A stretch of 64,000 nucleotides of DNA. Source: Eurosta solidaginis. Its lineage: Eukaryota; Arthropoda; Insecta; Diptera; Tephritidae. Where the stretch lies: contig NC_090322.1 in NCBI RefSeq assembly GCF_040869045.1, positions 190,215,477 to 190,279,476 on the forward strand, read 5' to 3'. The position numbers and the translations under genes are program-made. Within the stretch, counting starts at the first letter, position 1. Each line of letters begins with the position of its first letter. The notes below the pieces were generated by a model, which was not told the DNA's origin, searched no databases, and worked only from the letters and a program-made list of their open reading frames with translations. Of this stretch, positions 45,738 to 55,395 are shown piece by piece.

Positions 45738-45959
45738 TATTGAATTAAATGAAAAGAGAGTTCACTAACAAAACAGTAAAATTAACTAGTAATTCTATGA
45801 AAAGAGAGTTTACAATAATAATAATAATAATATGTCTATATTTTAGTATACATACATTAAAGATGATATTTTTATTCAAATACTTGCGAATATTTAGTTT
45901 GTTGCCGTAACTGATACTTATGCAATGGCTTTTGATGGTGTTGTGTTTGTAGTTGTTCC

Positions 45960-46760
45960 TGTTGCTACTGCTTCTCCTTTAAGTTATTCGATGATAATAA
46001 TTGCTTTTGTTGTTTTTTAAATGTTTGAAGGTTCTGCCTATGAATGATGATGATGTACGGTAGCAATTGTTTGAAATTGGTTCGATGATAATGTTTTGAC
46101 GCCACTTGAGTACTTTTAAATTGTGTTGGCTGTTGATAATTTCACAGTGGAATTTGTTGATTTTACGCTTTAGCTTATTGGATCGAAGTAACTGTCAAAT
46201 AAATCTTCCAACTCCTTATCTTCTGGCTTTAATTCCTCAATATCTTGCAACACTTCAGCTAAACAATCTCTTTTTTACTTCATATAGTATTCATGATTTA
46301 TAAATCATATTTTTGTTCTATATACTTTCAATTTAACCTCTTCTTCCCTTAAAGCTGCCATATTTTGCTCACGCGTCTCTGGATCTTCATCTTTATGTGT
46401 AGTTGAGTGTAACCATAGCTACGAAGCCAAACGAAAGGCTAAGGGACAAAACTTACATCTGTGTATATTATCACCCAGATGTAGACGTAAATGCGGATTC
46501 AATGCACTTGTTTATAGTATTTGCATTTATATTGTTTTTTACCGGTATTAGTACGCATATGCTGGTTTAAGTACGCAGCATATATAAATCGCTTATCACA
46601 AAGATCACATTTATTGGCCTTTTCGCCGCTATGATATAGTTTATGTCTATTTAAAACCGACTTTTTTTTTAATTTTTTCAACAAATATCGCACATACATG
46701 TTTTTGTATCTTATTATCTTGTTGTGATTTGTTAAAATGCAAAAGTTTAACTGCACTGCA
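45960..46760 (-). pseudogene. C2H2 zinc-finger gene fragment inside the Gypsy leader
   Basis: Minus-strand frame 46499-46756 reads SVLNRHKLYHSGEKANKCDL then CDKRFIYAAYLNQHMRTN, with CxxC...HxxxH fingers and a GEK linker. A second frame (about 46360-46500) gives HRCKFCPLAFRLAS and TTHKDEDPETREQNMAALRE. A third (about 46185-46270) gives EVLQDIEELKPEDKELEDLF. Together they look like the last fingers and tail of a zinc-finger protein, with frameshifts and an apparent 67-base GT...AG segment between tail parts. The piece lies between the candidate primer-binding site and the Gag ATG, where a Gypsy leader is normally non-coding. Confidence 0.6.
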
Positions 46761-46888
46761 ATGGCCCCAAGGTTGGATCTTTGGGTGCTGCCACAACGAC
46801 TTTAAAATCATGATTTTTTACTTTATCGCACACACATCAAAACTGTTTATTTTTTATTTAATTATTAGCTCCTGGCAGGATCGCCAAA

Positions 46889-47108
46889 TGTGGTTATTGA
46901 AACCACGTTTTTATTTTATAGTAAAACTTTAAATTATATTTAAAAAAAAAACGCCTAAAAGTATGCGTCAAATTCTTTCTTTATTTTTCACAACAATGAA
47001 AATTGAAAATCAATATTGAAACTTAAAATATTGATAATACATTTAAAAAATTACAAAGTTCAATGTAACTAAAATACAAAGTTAAATAAAAATAATAAGA
47101 ACCCTACA
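46889..47108 (-). repeat. 5' LTR of the Gypsy element
   Basis: 220 bp. In element sense it starts TGTAGGGTTC and ends AATAACCACA. It is directly followed on the minus strand by the candidate primer-binding site. Nearly identical to 40689-40918. Confidence 0.92.
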
Positions 47109-47715
47109 CTCGTGAATGATTCAAAATCTGTGGCAGATCATTAATAAAAAGAGTAAAAAGCAATGGGCCTAAATAACTGCCCTGAGGTACACCAGAGGCA
47201 ACATTAATTGATTTTGAAATAATATTTTTATAAAGCACCTTTTGGGTTCTATTGGAAAGATAGCTTGAGAGCCATGAAGTCAGATTCTTCGGAAAGCCCA
47301 GTAAATCAAGCTTCAGAATCAGAAGTTCGTGATTCACTGAATCAAAAGCTTTACTACAATCCGTATAAATCACATCTGTTTGCTTTCTAGCCAAAAAACC
47401 ATCCCGAACTAGAGAGATAAACTCAAGTAGGTTTGTGGTGGTTGATCTACATCTCGCAAACCCATGCTGAAAGGGTGATAATATGGAAGTACATGAATGT
47501 TGCAGCTGACAGGTAATTATTTGTTCAAACATTTTAGGAATAGCTGAAAGCTTAGCAATTCCCCTATAATTCTCAATATTAGATCTACTACCTTTTTTGT
47601 GCAGAGGTATGATAAATGACTGTTTCCAAATTGATGGAAATGACGCCGATTGCAAAGATAAATTGAACAATTTTACGATCGGTTCTGTTAAGTTCACAGC
47701 ACAGAACTTAAGCAC
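47104..47715 (-). pseudogene. Jockey-like LINE reverse transcriptase fragment
   Basis: 203 codons covering RT motifs up to the one preceding YADD: FIIPLHKKGSRSNIENYRGI, FQHGFARCRSTTTNLLEF, DCSKAFDSVNHELLILKLDL and VPQGSYLGPLLFTLFINDLP. It then runs into the Gypsy LTR exactly where YADD would follow. The YADD block is on the other side of the Gypsy element (around 40640-40680). Endonuclease and ORF1 are absent. Confidence 0.88.
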
Positions 47716-47825
47716 ACAGCCAGGAATACCATCGGGCCCTGGAGAAAAAATGGGTTTCAGAGCTAAAAAACTCTGAAGTACAGTGGCACTATCAATGACT
47801 GGATTGAGAATACAGTTAGAACTAA

Positions 47826-48576
47826 CTATCTATTGGTCACACCAATGGAGTTTAAATAGTTTTCCACCTGGTCCTTCCAACGGAGTGGGGTCCGCCCTCT
47901 ACCTCTGCTTCCATAGGCGGGTTCCGACAGAAACACTTTCTTGGCCGGTGCATCATCTCTCATTCGCATAACATGGCCTAGCCAGCGCAGTCGCTGCGTT
48001 TTAATTCGCTGGACTATGTGGATGTCTGCGTAGAGCTCGTACAGCTTATCATTCAATCTTCGGTACTCACCATCGCCATCGCCAACGCGTAGAGGTGCAT
48101 AATTCTTTCGAAGAACTTTTCTCTCGAACACTCCCAAAGCCGCTTCATCTGCTGTTGTCATGGTCCATGCCTCTGCCCGATATAGCAGGACGGGTACGAT
48201 AAGTGACTTGTAGAGTATGATTTTCGTTCGCCGAGAGAGGACTTTACTTTTCAATTGCCTACCTAGTCCAAAGTAGCATTTATTGGCAAGATTAATTCTT
48301 CGCTGGATTTCAGTGCTGATGTTGTTGCTAGTGTTGATGCTGGTTCCCAAATAAACGAAGTCTTACTATTTCGAAATTATGGCTGCCAACAGTAGCGTGG
48401 TTGCCAAGGCGCGTATGCGCTCTTTGCTCGATTACAGCAGGTACTTCGTTTTGTCCTCATTCACCATCAAACCCATCTTTACCGCTTCTTTTTCCATTTT
48501 GGAGTAAGCAGAACTAACAGCGCGGGTGTTTAGGCCGATGATACCAATGTCATCAGCATATGCCAATAATTGCATA
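47826..48576 (-). pseudogene. RTE-like LINE reverse transcriptase end and C-terminal domain
   Basis: A minus-strand frame at 47826-48350 (174 codons) has RRTKIILYKSLIVPVLLYRA, VFERKVLRKNYAPL and RWLGHVMRMRDD, then GRTPLRWKDQVE. Upstream in a shifted frame (48360-48570) are YADDIGIIGLNTRAV and KMGLMVNEDK. It is 5'-truncated at 48576 against the target-site duplication. Confidence 0.82.
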
Positions 48577-48590
48577 AGATGTCATAATTA

Positions 48591-48844
48591 GAGCTAGCTT
48601 AATAACCGTAGTAAGCTTTAATATGAAATCATGACGAGATATATCAAAAGGATTAGGCGCTGTGTTAGACAAAAGCCAAACTTTACTAAGATAGCGAGAA
48701 TTGCCCAAAACCGGCAGGGATGGTATGTAAATAAAATTTTTATTTTTTATTTAACCCTCCCTCGTGGATAAAAGATTAAAAAATGGGGTACTTACAACAA
48801 TTTTTTTTATTATTTACAACAACGAAATTTCTTAGGTCTGATAT
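48591..48844. other. Downstream flank of the Fcp3C-like gene
   Basis: AT-rich. Candidate minus-strand AATAAA poly(A) signals occur at about 48735-48755. The RTE-like LINE inserted just beyond this, about 270 bp from the stop codon. Confidence 0.5.
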
Positions 48845-50172
48845 TCACACAAGTGGACAATTGTACGGTTTACCATCACGACAGCAATACTCACGGCCCG
48901 CTGCCAAATTTGTATGCACCCAATGATTTCGACAATTTTTAATGAAGAGATAAGCGCGCTCTTTTCGACAATCACGATTCATGGATGCGCAAAGTATTGT
49001 AGCAGAGTTGGGCAGATGCTGCACTAACTGTAAGAAATATCAATAAAGTGCTATTATAAACAAAGAATCGGAAATAAAAAAGAACCCAATCTACTTACCG
49101 TCTCTAAACACTTGGTCTGACACTGCTTTTGTCCAACGGAATTGCATGCAAAGGTGCGATCTAATTCGTTGGTTATCACTGGCGTACCTTGGGGTTGTTC
49201 TCCTGTGCCGCGTTTAAATTGTGAGGTGAGAAAGATACCACAAGTGCAAGGTACTGGATGATTACTTTCTGTTGTTGCTGTTGTTTTAACAACTTTTTTG
49301 CTGGTCGCTTTAGTTGGCGTAACAACACGACGTGGTGCAATCAACGCTTCTGGTTCAGGTAATGGAAAGAGCTCTTCGATTGCATCGTCTGTTTTCTCGG
49401 CTTTAACATTTTGATCTAATTCAGGATCAATGAGGATTTCTTTCAATGATGATTCTTGCGCCGCTTCTTCCAATGTGTTATTTAGCAAAGGTTTTATGTG
49501 CGGTAGAGCGTCAGCGGTCGCTGATGTTCCATCTATTAACCTGTTCAATACCAGATATTGTCGCAACGCGTCATCGTCCTCAACCAGCAATTTTTCAAGA
49601 TCTTGCGGATGAATGGTTGCTGCGACTTCGATAGTATCGCTTTTATTATCTGCCGTGAGCTCGTGCAATTCTTTCTGCGCTGCGTCTGCTGGCATTGGTG
49701 GGGTGGGTTCGTGTGTGTTTATCGCCTCTGTGGGCGCTAATGCGTGAAGCGGCTTTGAAGGCATAGTGGTGTTTGTTGTTGTGCTCATATGCGAGTTCGG
49801 GCTCATACTAGGACTTGCGCTTATATTCGCGTTAGAGCTCGTCGCCTTGCTCAGGTCCGTTATCATACTGGAGCTTGTGGGGCTTGGGCGTGTGCTACTT
49901 GAAATGGAAGGCAACTCTCGTATAACGCCTGATCTAATGTTATAGCGTTTCTCTTTGACTACATTAGGTTTGCCATAAATGCCTTTTTTGTATGCAATTT
50001 TCATTGTGCCCGCTTCCACATCTATGCTCACGTCCAATACTACCCCCACCATAAGTATAGTAGTCCATATAGATGCTCTGACAAATAGGCTCTTCAAATA
50101 TACTGTGTGAAAACAAAAAGAATTATTACTTACTATAGGAAAGGCTTTTTAAAAAAGTTGTCTTTTACCCAT
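48845..50172 (-). CDS. Fcp3C: Follicle cell protein 3C-1-like secreted protein (three coding exons)
   Basis: Coding segments on the minus strand are 50169-50172 (ATGG), 49099-50102 and 48845-49027, 1191 nt or 396 residues. The splice sites used are ATGG|GTAAAA, CACACAG|TA, ACG|GTAAGT and CTTACAG|TT. The tiny first exon is inferred: exon 2 has no upstream in-frame ATG and follows a good acceptor. The spliced start gives a hydrophobic signal peptide ending near VEAG (residue 29). A Ser/Thr/Pro-rich, low-complexity middle follows, then a cysteine-rich C-terminal domain from residue 286: PCTCGIFLTSQFKRG, CNSVGQKQCQTKCLE, LPNSATILCASM and AAGREYCCRDGKPYNC. This pattern is the one I know from Drosophila follicle cell protein 3C-1, expressed in ovarian follicle cells. 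Molecular function is not established. Confidence 0.88.
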
Positions 50173-50500
50173 ATCGCGAATTTTTTCCAATTATAACAAT
50201 TCTTCTCCCAATGCTGTAAAATATATGTTCACTCCACAGCATGGCTAGAGGTTTAAATATATCAATGTTTGAAGTCTATAACGCAAACTTTAAGCTTCCG
50301 ACTGACCGCTTTCAGTTACGCTAAGCATTTTTTTGTCAACTTTAGCTCTTCATTTTCTGTTGAGTCGGCAAGGCTGTTTGGTGTATTTTCAGTGGAATTC
50401 TTAGCCACTGACAGTGGCCAAGAAGTTCAAGTTCAACAGTTGCTCTAAAACTGGGTCAAGTTGAAGCGAAAGTAAAGTATTTTTTATAAAATAAAATAAA
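50173..50500. other. Upstream flank of the Fcp3C-like gene
   Basis: Presumed 5' UTR and promoter of the minus-strand gene (50173 upward). Nothing regulatory can be named with confidence. A (TAAAA)n microsatellite at 50487-50501 marks the break point with the neighbouring LINE. Confidence 0.45.
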
Positions 50501-50940
50501 ATGCTCATCACGCCCAGTGGGGCAGCAGTGATACAAATGACCGAGGTGAGTCTTTATTTGACTATCTCTTAGGCACTAATCTAAGTATATGTAATTGGGG
50601 AAATGATCCCACTTTCATTACGAGGAACCGCGAAGAGGTCCTTGATATAACACTGGTCACAGACTCTTTCAGTGACCTGATAGTTTCATGGAGAGTTCTA
50701 AAGGAGCACTCCTTTTCTGACCATAGATATATAAGTTTTTCTATATCACAGCGCACGCAAGTCCTAAGTACATACAAAATATTAGAAGAACTAACTGGGG
50801 CTACCATAAGAAGATAATAGGTAAAAAGCTATCTGAAGAGGTACGAGCCCCAGAAAGCGAGGAGGAGCTAGACGTGTTTGTAAATAATTTCAGTCAAAAA
50901 TGTAGGAATGCTTTAGATAGGGCTTGCCCGACAAAAGGTT

Positions 50941-51621
50941 TTGGAAACTCACAAACCACCATGGTGGTCGTCTGATCTTGATAAGCTTAGGAAGTCATGT
51001 AGGGCGGCCTTTAATAAAGCAAAGCATGATGGACATGAATCCTTATGGGCTGCTTATAAAGCGAAAATAAATATATATAAAAAAGCAATCCGGGATGGAA
51101 AGCGATCCTCCTGGAGGGATTTCTGCGGCAGGATTGCATCCACATCCGCGGCCTACCGGTTAAGGAAAATGCTATCGAAATCTCCAACTCAGCTAAGTTA
51201 CGTCCAAAAGCCGGATGGGCACTGGACGGACTCCAGCGCTGAAACCATAAACTTGCTAATGGATACGCACTTCCCAGCAAGTACGGGCGTTGTCAGCGGA
51301 GGGTCACCTAATGATCAGCTGATAAGCGAAATCACAGATGATAAAAGGATAGATTGGGCTTTACAGACCTTCAAGCCCTATAAATCGTCGGGCCCGGATG
51401 GAATTTTTCCGGCTCAGAGCCAGTATACTGCCGAACTTATAGGGCCCTGGATTAAAGGGATGTTTATAGGTTATCTTAGGCTCAATTACGTACCAGTATC
51501 GTGGAGGGAAGTCAACGTGGTCTTTATCCCCAAGGCAGGGAAACCCTCCCACTCTAAACCAAATTATTATAGGCCTTTAAGCTTATCTTCTTTTCTGCTT
51601 AAAGCGCCGAAAGGCTTCTAG
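50941..51621 (+). pseudogene. LOA-like LINE: RT N-terminal part
   Basis: 226 codons. PPWWSSDLDKLRKSCRAAFN and AYKAKINIYKKAIRDGKRSS form the linker between endonuclease and RT, followed by LQTFKPYKSSGPDGIFPAQ and VVFIPKAGKPSHSKPNYYRP. A frameshift at about 51600 interrupts SLSSFLLK. Confidence 0.85.
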
Positions 51622-51707
51622 AGGACCACATCAGGAGGAGGATTGAGCCGTCGCTTCTTTCGCAAGCTCAGCATGCCTATACTAAGGGCAGGTCAACTGA
51701 CACGGCC

Positions 51708-52244
51708 TTGCACTCACTGGTATCCGCTATCGAAAGGTCACTAGACCTCAAGGAATACACATTGGTGGCATTTCTAGATATAGCGGGTGCCTTCAACAAC
51801 GTTCTCCCGGAGGCCATCACCTCGGCACTGACCGATCTGGGGGTGGACGCGTGCCTGGTGGAGTTTATATACAATCTGCTTACGCGTAGGCAGATGAAAA
51901 CTGAGCTAGGTGGATGCGTGATCCGCAGACCGGTCGGCAGAGGCACTCCGCAGGGAGGTGTTCTCTCTCCGCTACTTTGGGTGGTTACCGTCAACCAACT
52001 ACTGCGCCTCATGGAATCAGAAGGTCACCAAGTGATCGCGTATGCAGATGACATCTGCGTCACCATGCGAAGGAAATTTCCGCAAACTCTTTGCAACCTA
52101 ATGGAAGGGGCACTATCCAAAATTTCGCACTGGGCCACAGCCACAGGCTTGGAAGTCAACCCGGATAAAACCGAGCTTGTCCTCTTCACGAGGAGGTACA
52201 AAGTACCAAATCTAACCCCGCCAAGAATTGGGGTAAGTTTTTAG
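51708..52244 (+). pseudogene. LOA-like LINE: RT catalytic core
   Basis: 178 codons with LVAFLDIAGAFNNVLPEAIT (first catalytic Asp), [15 protein letters not shown] and VIAYADDICVTM (YADD), then GLEVNPDKTELVLFTRRYK. The frame stops just after. The next block (52268-52400, GVILDRKILWSDHI) is in another frame. Confidence 0.88.
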
Positions 52245-52404
52245 CGTTTAGCGATCGAGTCAAGTATTTGGGAGTAATTCTGGATAGGAAGATATTATGG
52301 AGTGATCATATAGTGGAGCGATGCAAGAAGGCAGCAGCAGCGCTGTTCACCTGCAAGAGGGCAATTGGCACCTCCTGCGGATTCTCCCCCAAGGTGACAT
52401 ACTG

Positions 52405-52793
52405 GATTTATTTTTCATATTTCATATTTTCATATTTCATATCTTTATTAAGTCAAATGGTAACAACCTTACTGACTAGATTACAGGTTAACTTAGTACT
52501 AGTTTAACAATTTTAAAGTAAGATTTACTGAGATAAGTAATAGGACTCAATGCGTGCCTTAAACAGAGACCTTGGTATGGCAAAGTCCAGGTCAAGGCTT
52601 CTGGATAGGCGATTAAATTCTACAAGACCTCTTATAAGAGGTGCGAAACTGAAGTAATTCGAACGCAGCACTTCAACGCGGAATGTACTGTGAAAGCGGC
52701 GAGCTCTGTTAGGGACATTGAAATTATACAGCCATTGTGCGCCCGATTCTTCTTTATGGTGCCTTGGTCTGGTGGCCTGCACTAGCTAAAACT
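52405..52793 (-). mobile_element. Second LINE 3' fragment nested in the LOA-like LINE
   Basis: A minus-strand frame at 52525-52782 reads YNFNVPNRARRFHSTFRVEV, PLIRGLVEFNRLSRSLDLDF and LFKARI, the characteristic C-terminal end of a Jockey-group LINE. Its AT-rich 3' tail (TTTCATATTTCATATTTTC) is at 52405-52445. The host LINE's LVWWPALAK region resumes at about 52768. A truncated, one-sided insertion. Confidence 0.75.
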
Positions 52794-53177
52794 ACCTAAC
52801 TTAAGACGCTTCAAAAGGTGCAACGGAGTTCGGAGCTCTGCATCACCGGGACTCTCGGCTCCACTCCATCTGAAGCACTCAACACAATGCTATACCTTCT
52901 ACCTCTTGACCTGGTGGCGAAGGAAATAGCGGCCATCACCGCTCTACGCATAAGGGAAACAGGTCTCTGGTCAAAAGGATCTAGTGGACACGCAACAATC
53001 CTGGGCACGAACGCCCCAGTCCCAATACCGGTGCGCACTGACTACTGCACGCCAATAAACGTCTTCGTTAAAAACTATAGTATATATATACCATCGCGAC
53101 AGGACTAGAATACCAGACAACACACGGTATCGAGTGCCATCAACATATTCACGGATGGTTCTAAGCTTGACGGGAAT

Positions 53178-53666
53178 GTGGGAGCAGGCCTCTTTTCGCC
53201 GGATCTGGGTCTAGAGGTCTCTTTTCGCCTACCAGATTACTGTAGTGTTTACCAAGCGGAAATGCTGGCAATACACAGGGCTGTGAACCATCTAAGGTCT
53301 ATGCCTAAGGATGGTAAACGGGTGTTTATTTTCTCAGACAGCCAGGCCGCATTAAAGGCCCTGGACTCATTCGTCGACAACGCAAAGTCTGTCACTGAAT
53401 GCCGCAAATCTCTTAACGAGATGGCTCAGCACTTCAGTATCAGCCTTATATGGGTACCTGGGCACAGGGATATTGAAGGCAATTGCAGAGCAGACGAGCT
53501 GGCCAGAAGAGGCACCACCGACCATATCCTTCCGGGAAATGATTCGATAGGTATACCCATGGCCACTTTCAGGCTTCGTGTGAACACAAGCACTATAAGA
53601 ATCGCAAATGGACTATGGTCAGCCATATCATCGTGTGAAATCCAGGCAAACCTGGCCCTCATATGA
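53178..53666 (+). pseudogene. LOA-like LINE: RNase H domain
   Basis: 162 codons preceded by NIFTDGSKLDGNVG in a neighbouring frame (first Asp, about 53145-53180). YQAEMLAIHRAVNHL gives the Glu, FIFSDSQAALKAL the Asp, and WVPGHRDIEGNCRADELAR the final His/Asp. It removes RNA from the cDNA hybrid. The frame is open to 53666. Confidence 0.88.
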
Positions 53667-53985
53667 CAAGGGGCGCACAGAAGCGCTTTGGATTTTAAAC
53701 AAATCAATTCTATCGTCCCTGATAAGGGTTCTTACAGGGCATTGCTTAATAGGCATGCATGGTGCTAGAATGGGGGTAACGACCTTCGACTATTGTCGCA
53801 GCTGCAGATGTACAGAAGAGGAAGACAGCGTCCAGCACCTTCTCTGTCACTGTCCAGCGCTTTGTAGGCGTAGGATGGCTATCCTTGGTAAACCTTTTCT
53901 ACATGATCTCGCTGAGGTCTCTTGCTATGAAGTAAAGGCTCTAGCAAAATTTATAATTTCCACGAGGTGGTTTGACCCGCTTTAG
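53608..53985 (+). pseudogene. LOA-like LINE: C-terminal cysteine block
   Basis: 125 codons in a frame overlapping the RNase H end. TGHCLIGMHGARMG and CRSCRCTEEEDSVQHLLCHC match the CxxC...HxxxC pattern at the C-terminus of R1/LOA/Jockey ORF2 proteins, thought to bind nucleic acid. It stops at 53983. Confidence 0.82.
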
Positions 53986-54106
53986 GCAGAGTAGGGGTCC
54001 TCTTTGAGACCGTATAGGGCATTACAATGGGCCCACTGGTGGCCTAAGTAGTGAGCTGTTACCATAGTGTCCAGCTCAGCCCTTGCAACCTAACCTAACC
54101 TAACCT

Positions 54107-54420
54107 AGCGCATACTCCCCAGGGAAACGCGAGTCACTCTGGCTCAACTTCGTTCTGGATACTGTAACAGGTTAAACTCTTACACATCCAGAATCAACCC
54201 CGACATACAAAATGTATGCCTCGCTTGCAATGTGTCCCCACATGACACCAACCATCTCTTTAATTGTAATGTTGAACCAACTCTTCTAACACCCCTTTCA
54301 TTATGGTCCACCCCTGTCGAAACAGCAAGTTTCCTTGGACTCCCGTTAGAGGATATTGATGACAATTTGTGATCGGTCGCAGCTATTAGGTGGGGCGAAA
54401 CATTGCTACAACAACAACAA
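54107..54420 (+). mobile_element. Jockey-like LINE copy d, 3' end only
   Basis: The sense strand encodes the last residues of the same family as copies a-c: the cysteine block ([20 protein letters not shown] in a plus frame from about 54205), [17 protein letters not shown] stop, then GCTACAACAACAACAACC. It lies directly after the LOA-like LINE's tail. Copy d retains the region deleted from copy c. Confidence 0.85.
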
Positions 54421-54624
54421 CCAAATGTCATGCTCTACTGTAGATTTTACAGTGTAGAAGAACGCAATCTGCTCTGAGAGAAGTTGCTCAAGAGAAATGT
54501 CGTCCTCGGTGTTGTAATGTTCCCAACTACCACTTATCCAGACTGAACTTTGATACAATGAACGTATACTGCACGGTGCGAAGAAAACTTTTTAAAAAAC
54601 TAATAATACCAACTTTCTTGCGGC
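54421..54624. other. Unassigned spacer
   Basis: 200 bases without an open frame or recognised repeat, between LINE copy d and the SINE nest. Confidence 0.4.
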
Positions 54625-54785
54625 GGAACGGCTTAGAAGGTTCAATGTGGCATAATTAAATCGTTTCCGAGATGGTGGGGCTGCTACCTTAATGGTGCTT
54701 GCTACCGGAATGTACCGGATATATATCCGGCAGAAGGCCATCACCACCGATAACACTCGCCAAAATATTGGTAACGTTTTACAAG

Positions 54786-55107
54786 GGGTTGTGTAGCGCA
54801 ACCTTTTTAGGTTGGCAGCGCAATATATAGCTTCGCCAAACCCAATTGTCAACCTCACCTATCCGTGGCGAATCCTGTTTCATTAACAGCCGAGGCTCTG
54901 GCAAACCCGAACTCCTCATGGATCTAGGGGGTGGGAGGGCGGCTTGGCCTAGAATGTCGCATGTGGGTATAACAAATCGTTCCCGAGATGGTCGGGCTTG
55001 GTACCGGAACGTACCGGATCTGCATCCGGCAAAGTACCATCAACTCGATAACACTCCCCAAGGCCTTCGGGGAGCGTTCTTATCGCTACAGCAACAACAA
55101 CGGTGCA
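54786..55107 (+). mobile_element. SINE family A copy in the left arm of the family C element
   Basis: Sense copy from GGGGTTGTGTAGCGCAACC to CGCTACAGCAACAACAAC. It shows AATCCTGTTTCATTAACAGC, GAGATGGTCGGGC and the hairpin ACTCCCCAAGGCCTTCGGGG. It splits the element tip ACAAG from ACGGTGCACC. Confidence 0.8.
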
Positions 55108-55395
55108 CCAACTAATTTTTATCAAAAATTATCAAAGGTGGTATCAAAAGACGCGGCTCGAGCTCCGTTTTTAGAATCTGAAAGCGAAAATATAAATATA
55201 TAAATTTTTATTTCTGTCAAAACATATAAGCAAAAAATCGGTTCAAATTTTCATGTGGTTGTTGTCTTTTTTACCAGATTTGTTGTACACACGCACACTA
55301 ATGCAAAGAGGTGTTCTGCGCGCATTTAGTTTTGATCCCCAAACCGGTGTCGGACCCACCCAGGGCGAAGGCCGCCAACGCATAAAGGTGTTCTG

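Larger units (their letters stand above)
40689..47108 (-). mobile_element. Ty3/Gypsy LTR retrotransposon with nested insertions
   Basis: A 6.4-kb element in minus orientation. Two LTRs (40689-40918 and 46889-47108) share nearly all their sequence, and CTCGT is duplicated outside (40684-40688 and 47109-47113). Next to the 5' LTR, the minus strand reads TGGCGATCCTGCCAGGAGC, a candidate primer-binding site. Next to the 3' LTR is a purine tract, AAGGGGGAGTAA. In order it carries a leader with a zinc-finger-like segment, Gag, protease/RT, RNase H and integrase. There is no envelope gene. Frame breaks and two insertions (44441-45448 and 43583-43904) leave it inactive. Confidence 0.93.
39656..47825 (-). 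mobile_element. Jockey-like LINE inserted in the RTE-like LINE, itself split by a Gypsy element
   Basis: The right part (47109-47825) encodes the RT core in minus sense: PLHKKGSRSNIENYRGIAKL, DCSKAFDSVNHELL and ASGVPQGSYLGPLLFTLFIN. The left part (39656-40683) continues with YADDVKICY (around 40640-40680), LGVLFDSKLSFNSHI and CSYYNDFYNCIECSF, and ends at an ATTTATTTATTT-rich 3' tail. The frame would be continuous if the Gypsy element were absent. A frameshift near 40260 and the missing 5' portion make it inactive. Confidence 0.88.
39559..48576 (-). mobile_element. RTE-like LINE (5'-truncated), outermost layer of a nested insertion
   Basis: A 14-bp direct repeat, AGATGTCATAATTA, flanks the block (39545-39558 and 48577-48590), as expected for a LINE insertion. 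The element's 3' end is the left part (39559-39655; in sense it encodes AERRSDW.ALLDGHNHLDG then stop). The upstream RT part is the right part (47826-48576; YADDIGIIGL, then GHVMRMRDDAP and GRTPLRWKDQVENYLNSIG). The roughly 8.1 kb between them is later insertions. Clade assignment is by motif memory. Confidence 0.82.
50501..54105 (+). mobile_element. RNase H-bearing LINE (LOA/R1-I group), 5'-truncated
   Basis: It starts inside the endonuclease (AHHAQWGSSDTND around 50505, VLDITLVT, EHSFSDHRYI). It runs through the RT (50941-51621 and 51708-52244), an RNase H (53178-53666) and a C-terminal cysteine block (53608-53985), and ends in CAACCTAACCTAACCTAACC (54087-54106). Having an RNase H after the RT separates it from the Jockey-type copies. 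At least five frame breaks and an inserted LINE fragment (52405-52793) inactivate it. The LOA call is from the LDIAGAFNNV and [14 protein letters not shown] motif style. Confidence 0.87.

Noticed and set aside
49430..49740. Plus-strand open frames opposite the Fcp3C-like gene
   Set aside because: They are antisense to a well-supported coding exon and show no protein character of their own.
54087..54106. CCTAACCTAACCTAACC run resembling telomere repeats
   Set aside because: It is the 3' tail of the LOA-like LINE, directly after its coding end, and flies lack simple TTAGG telomeres.
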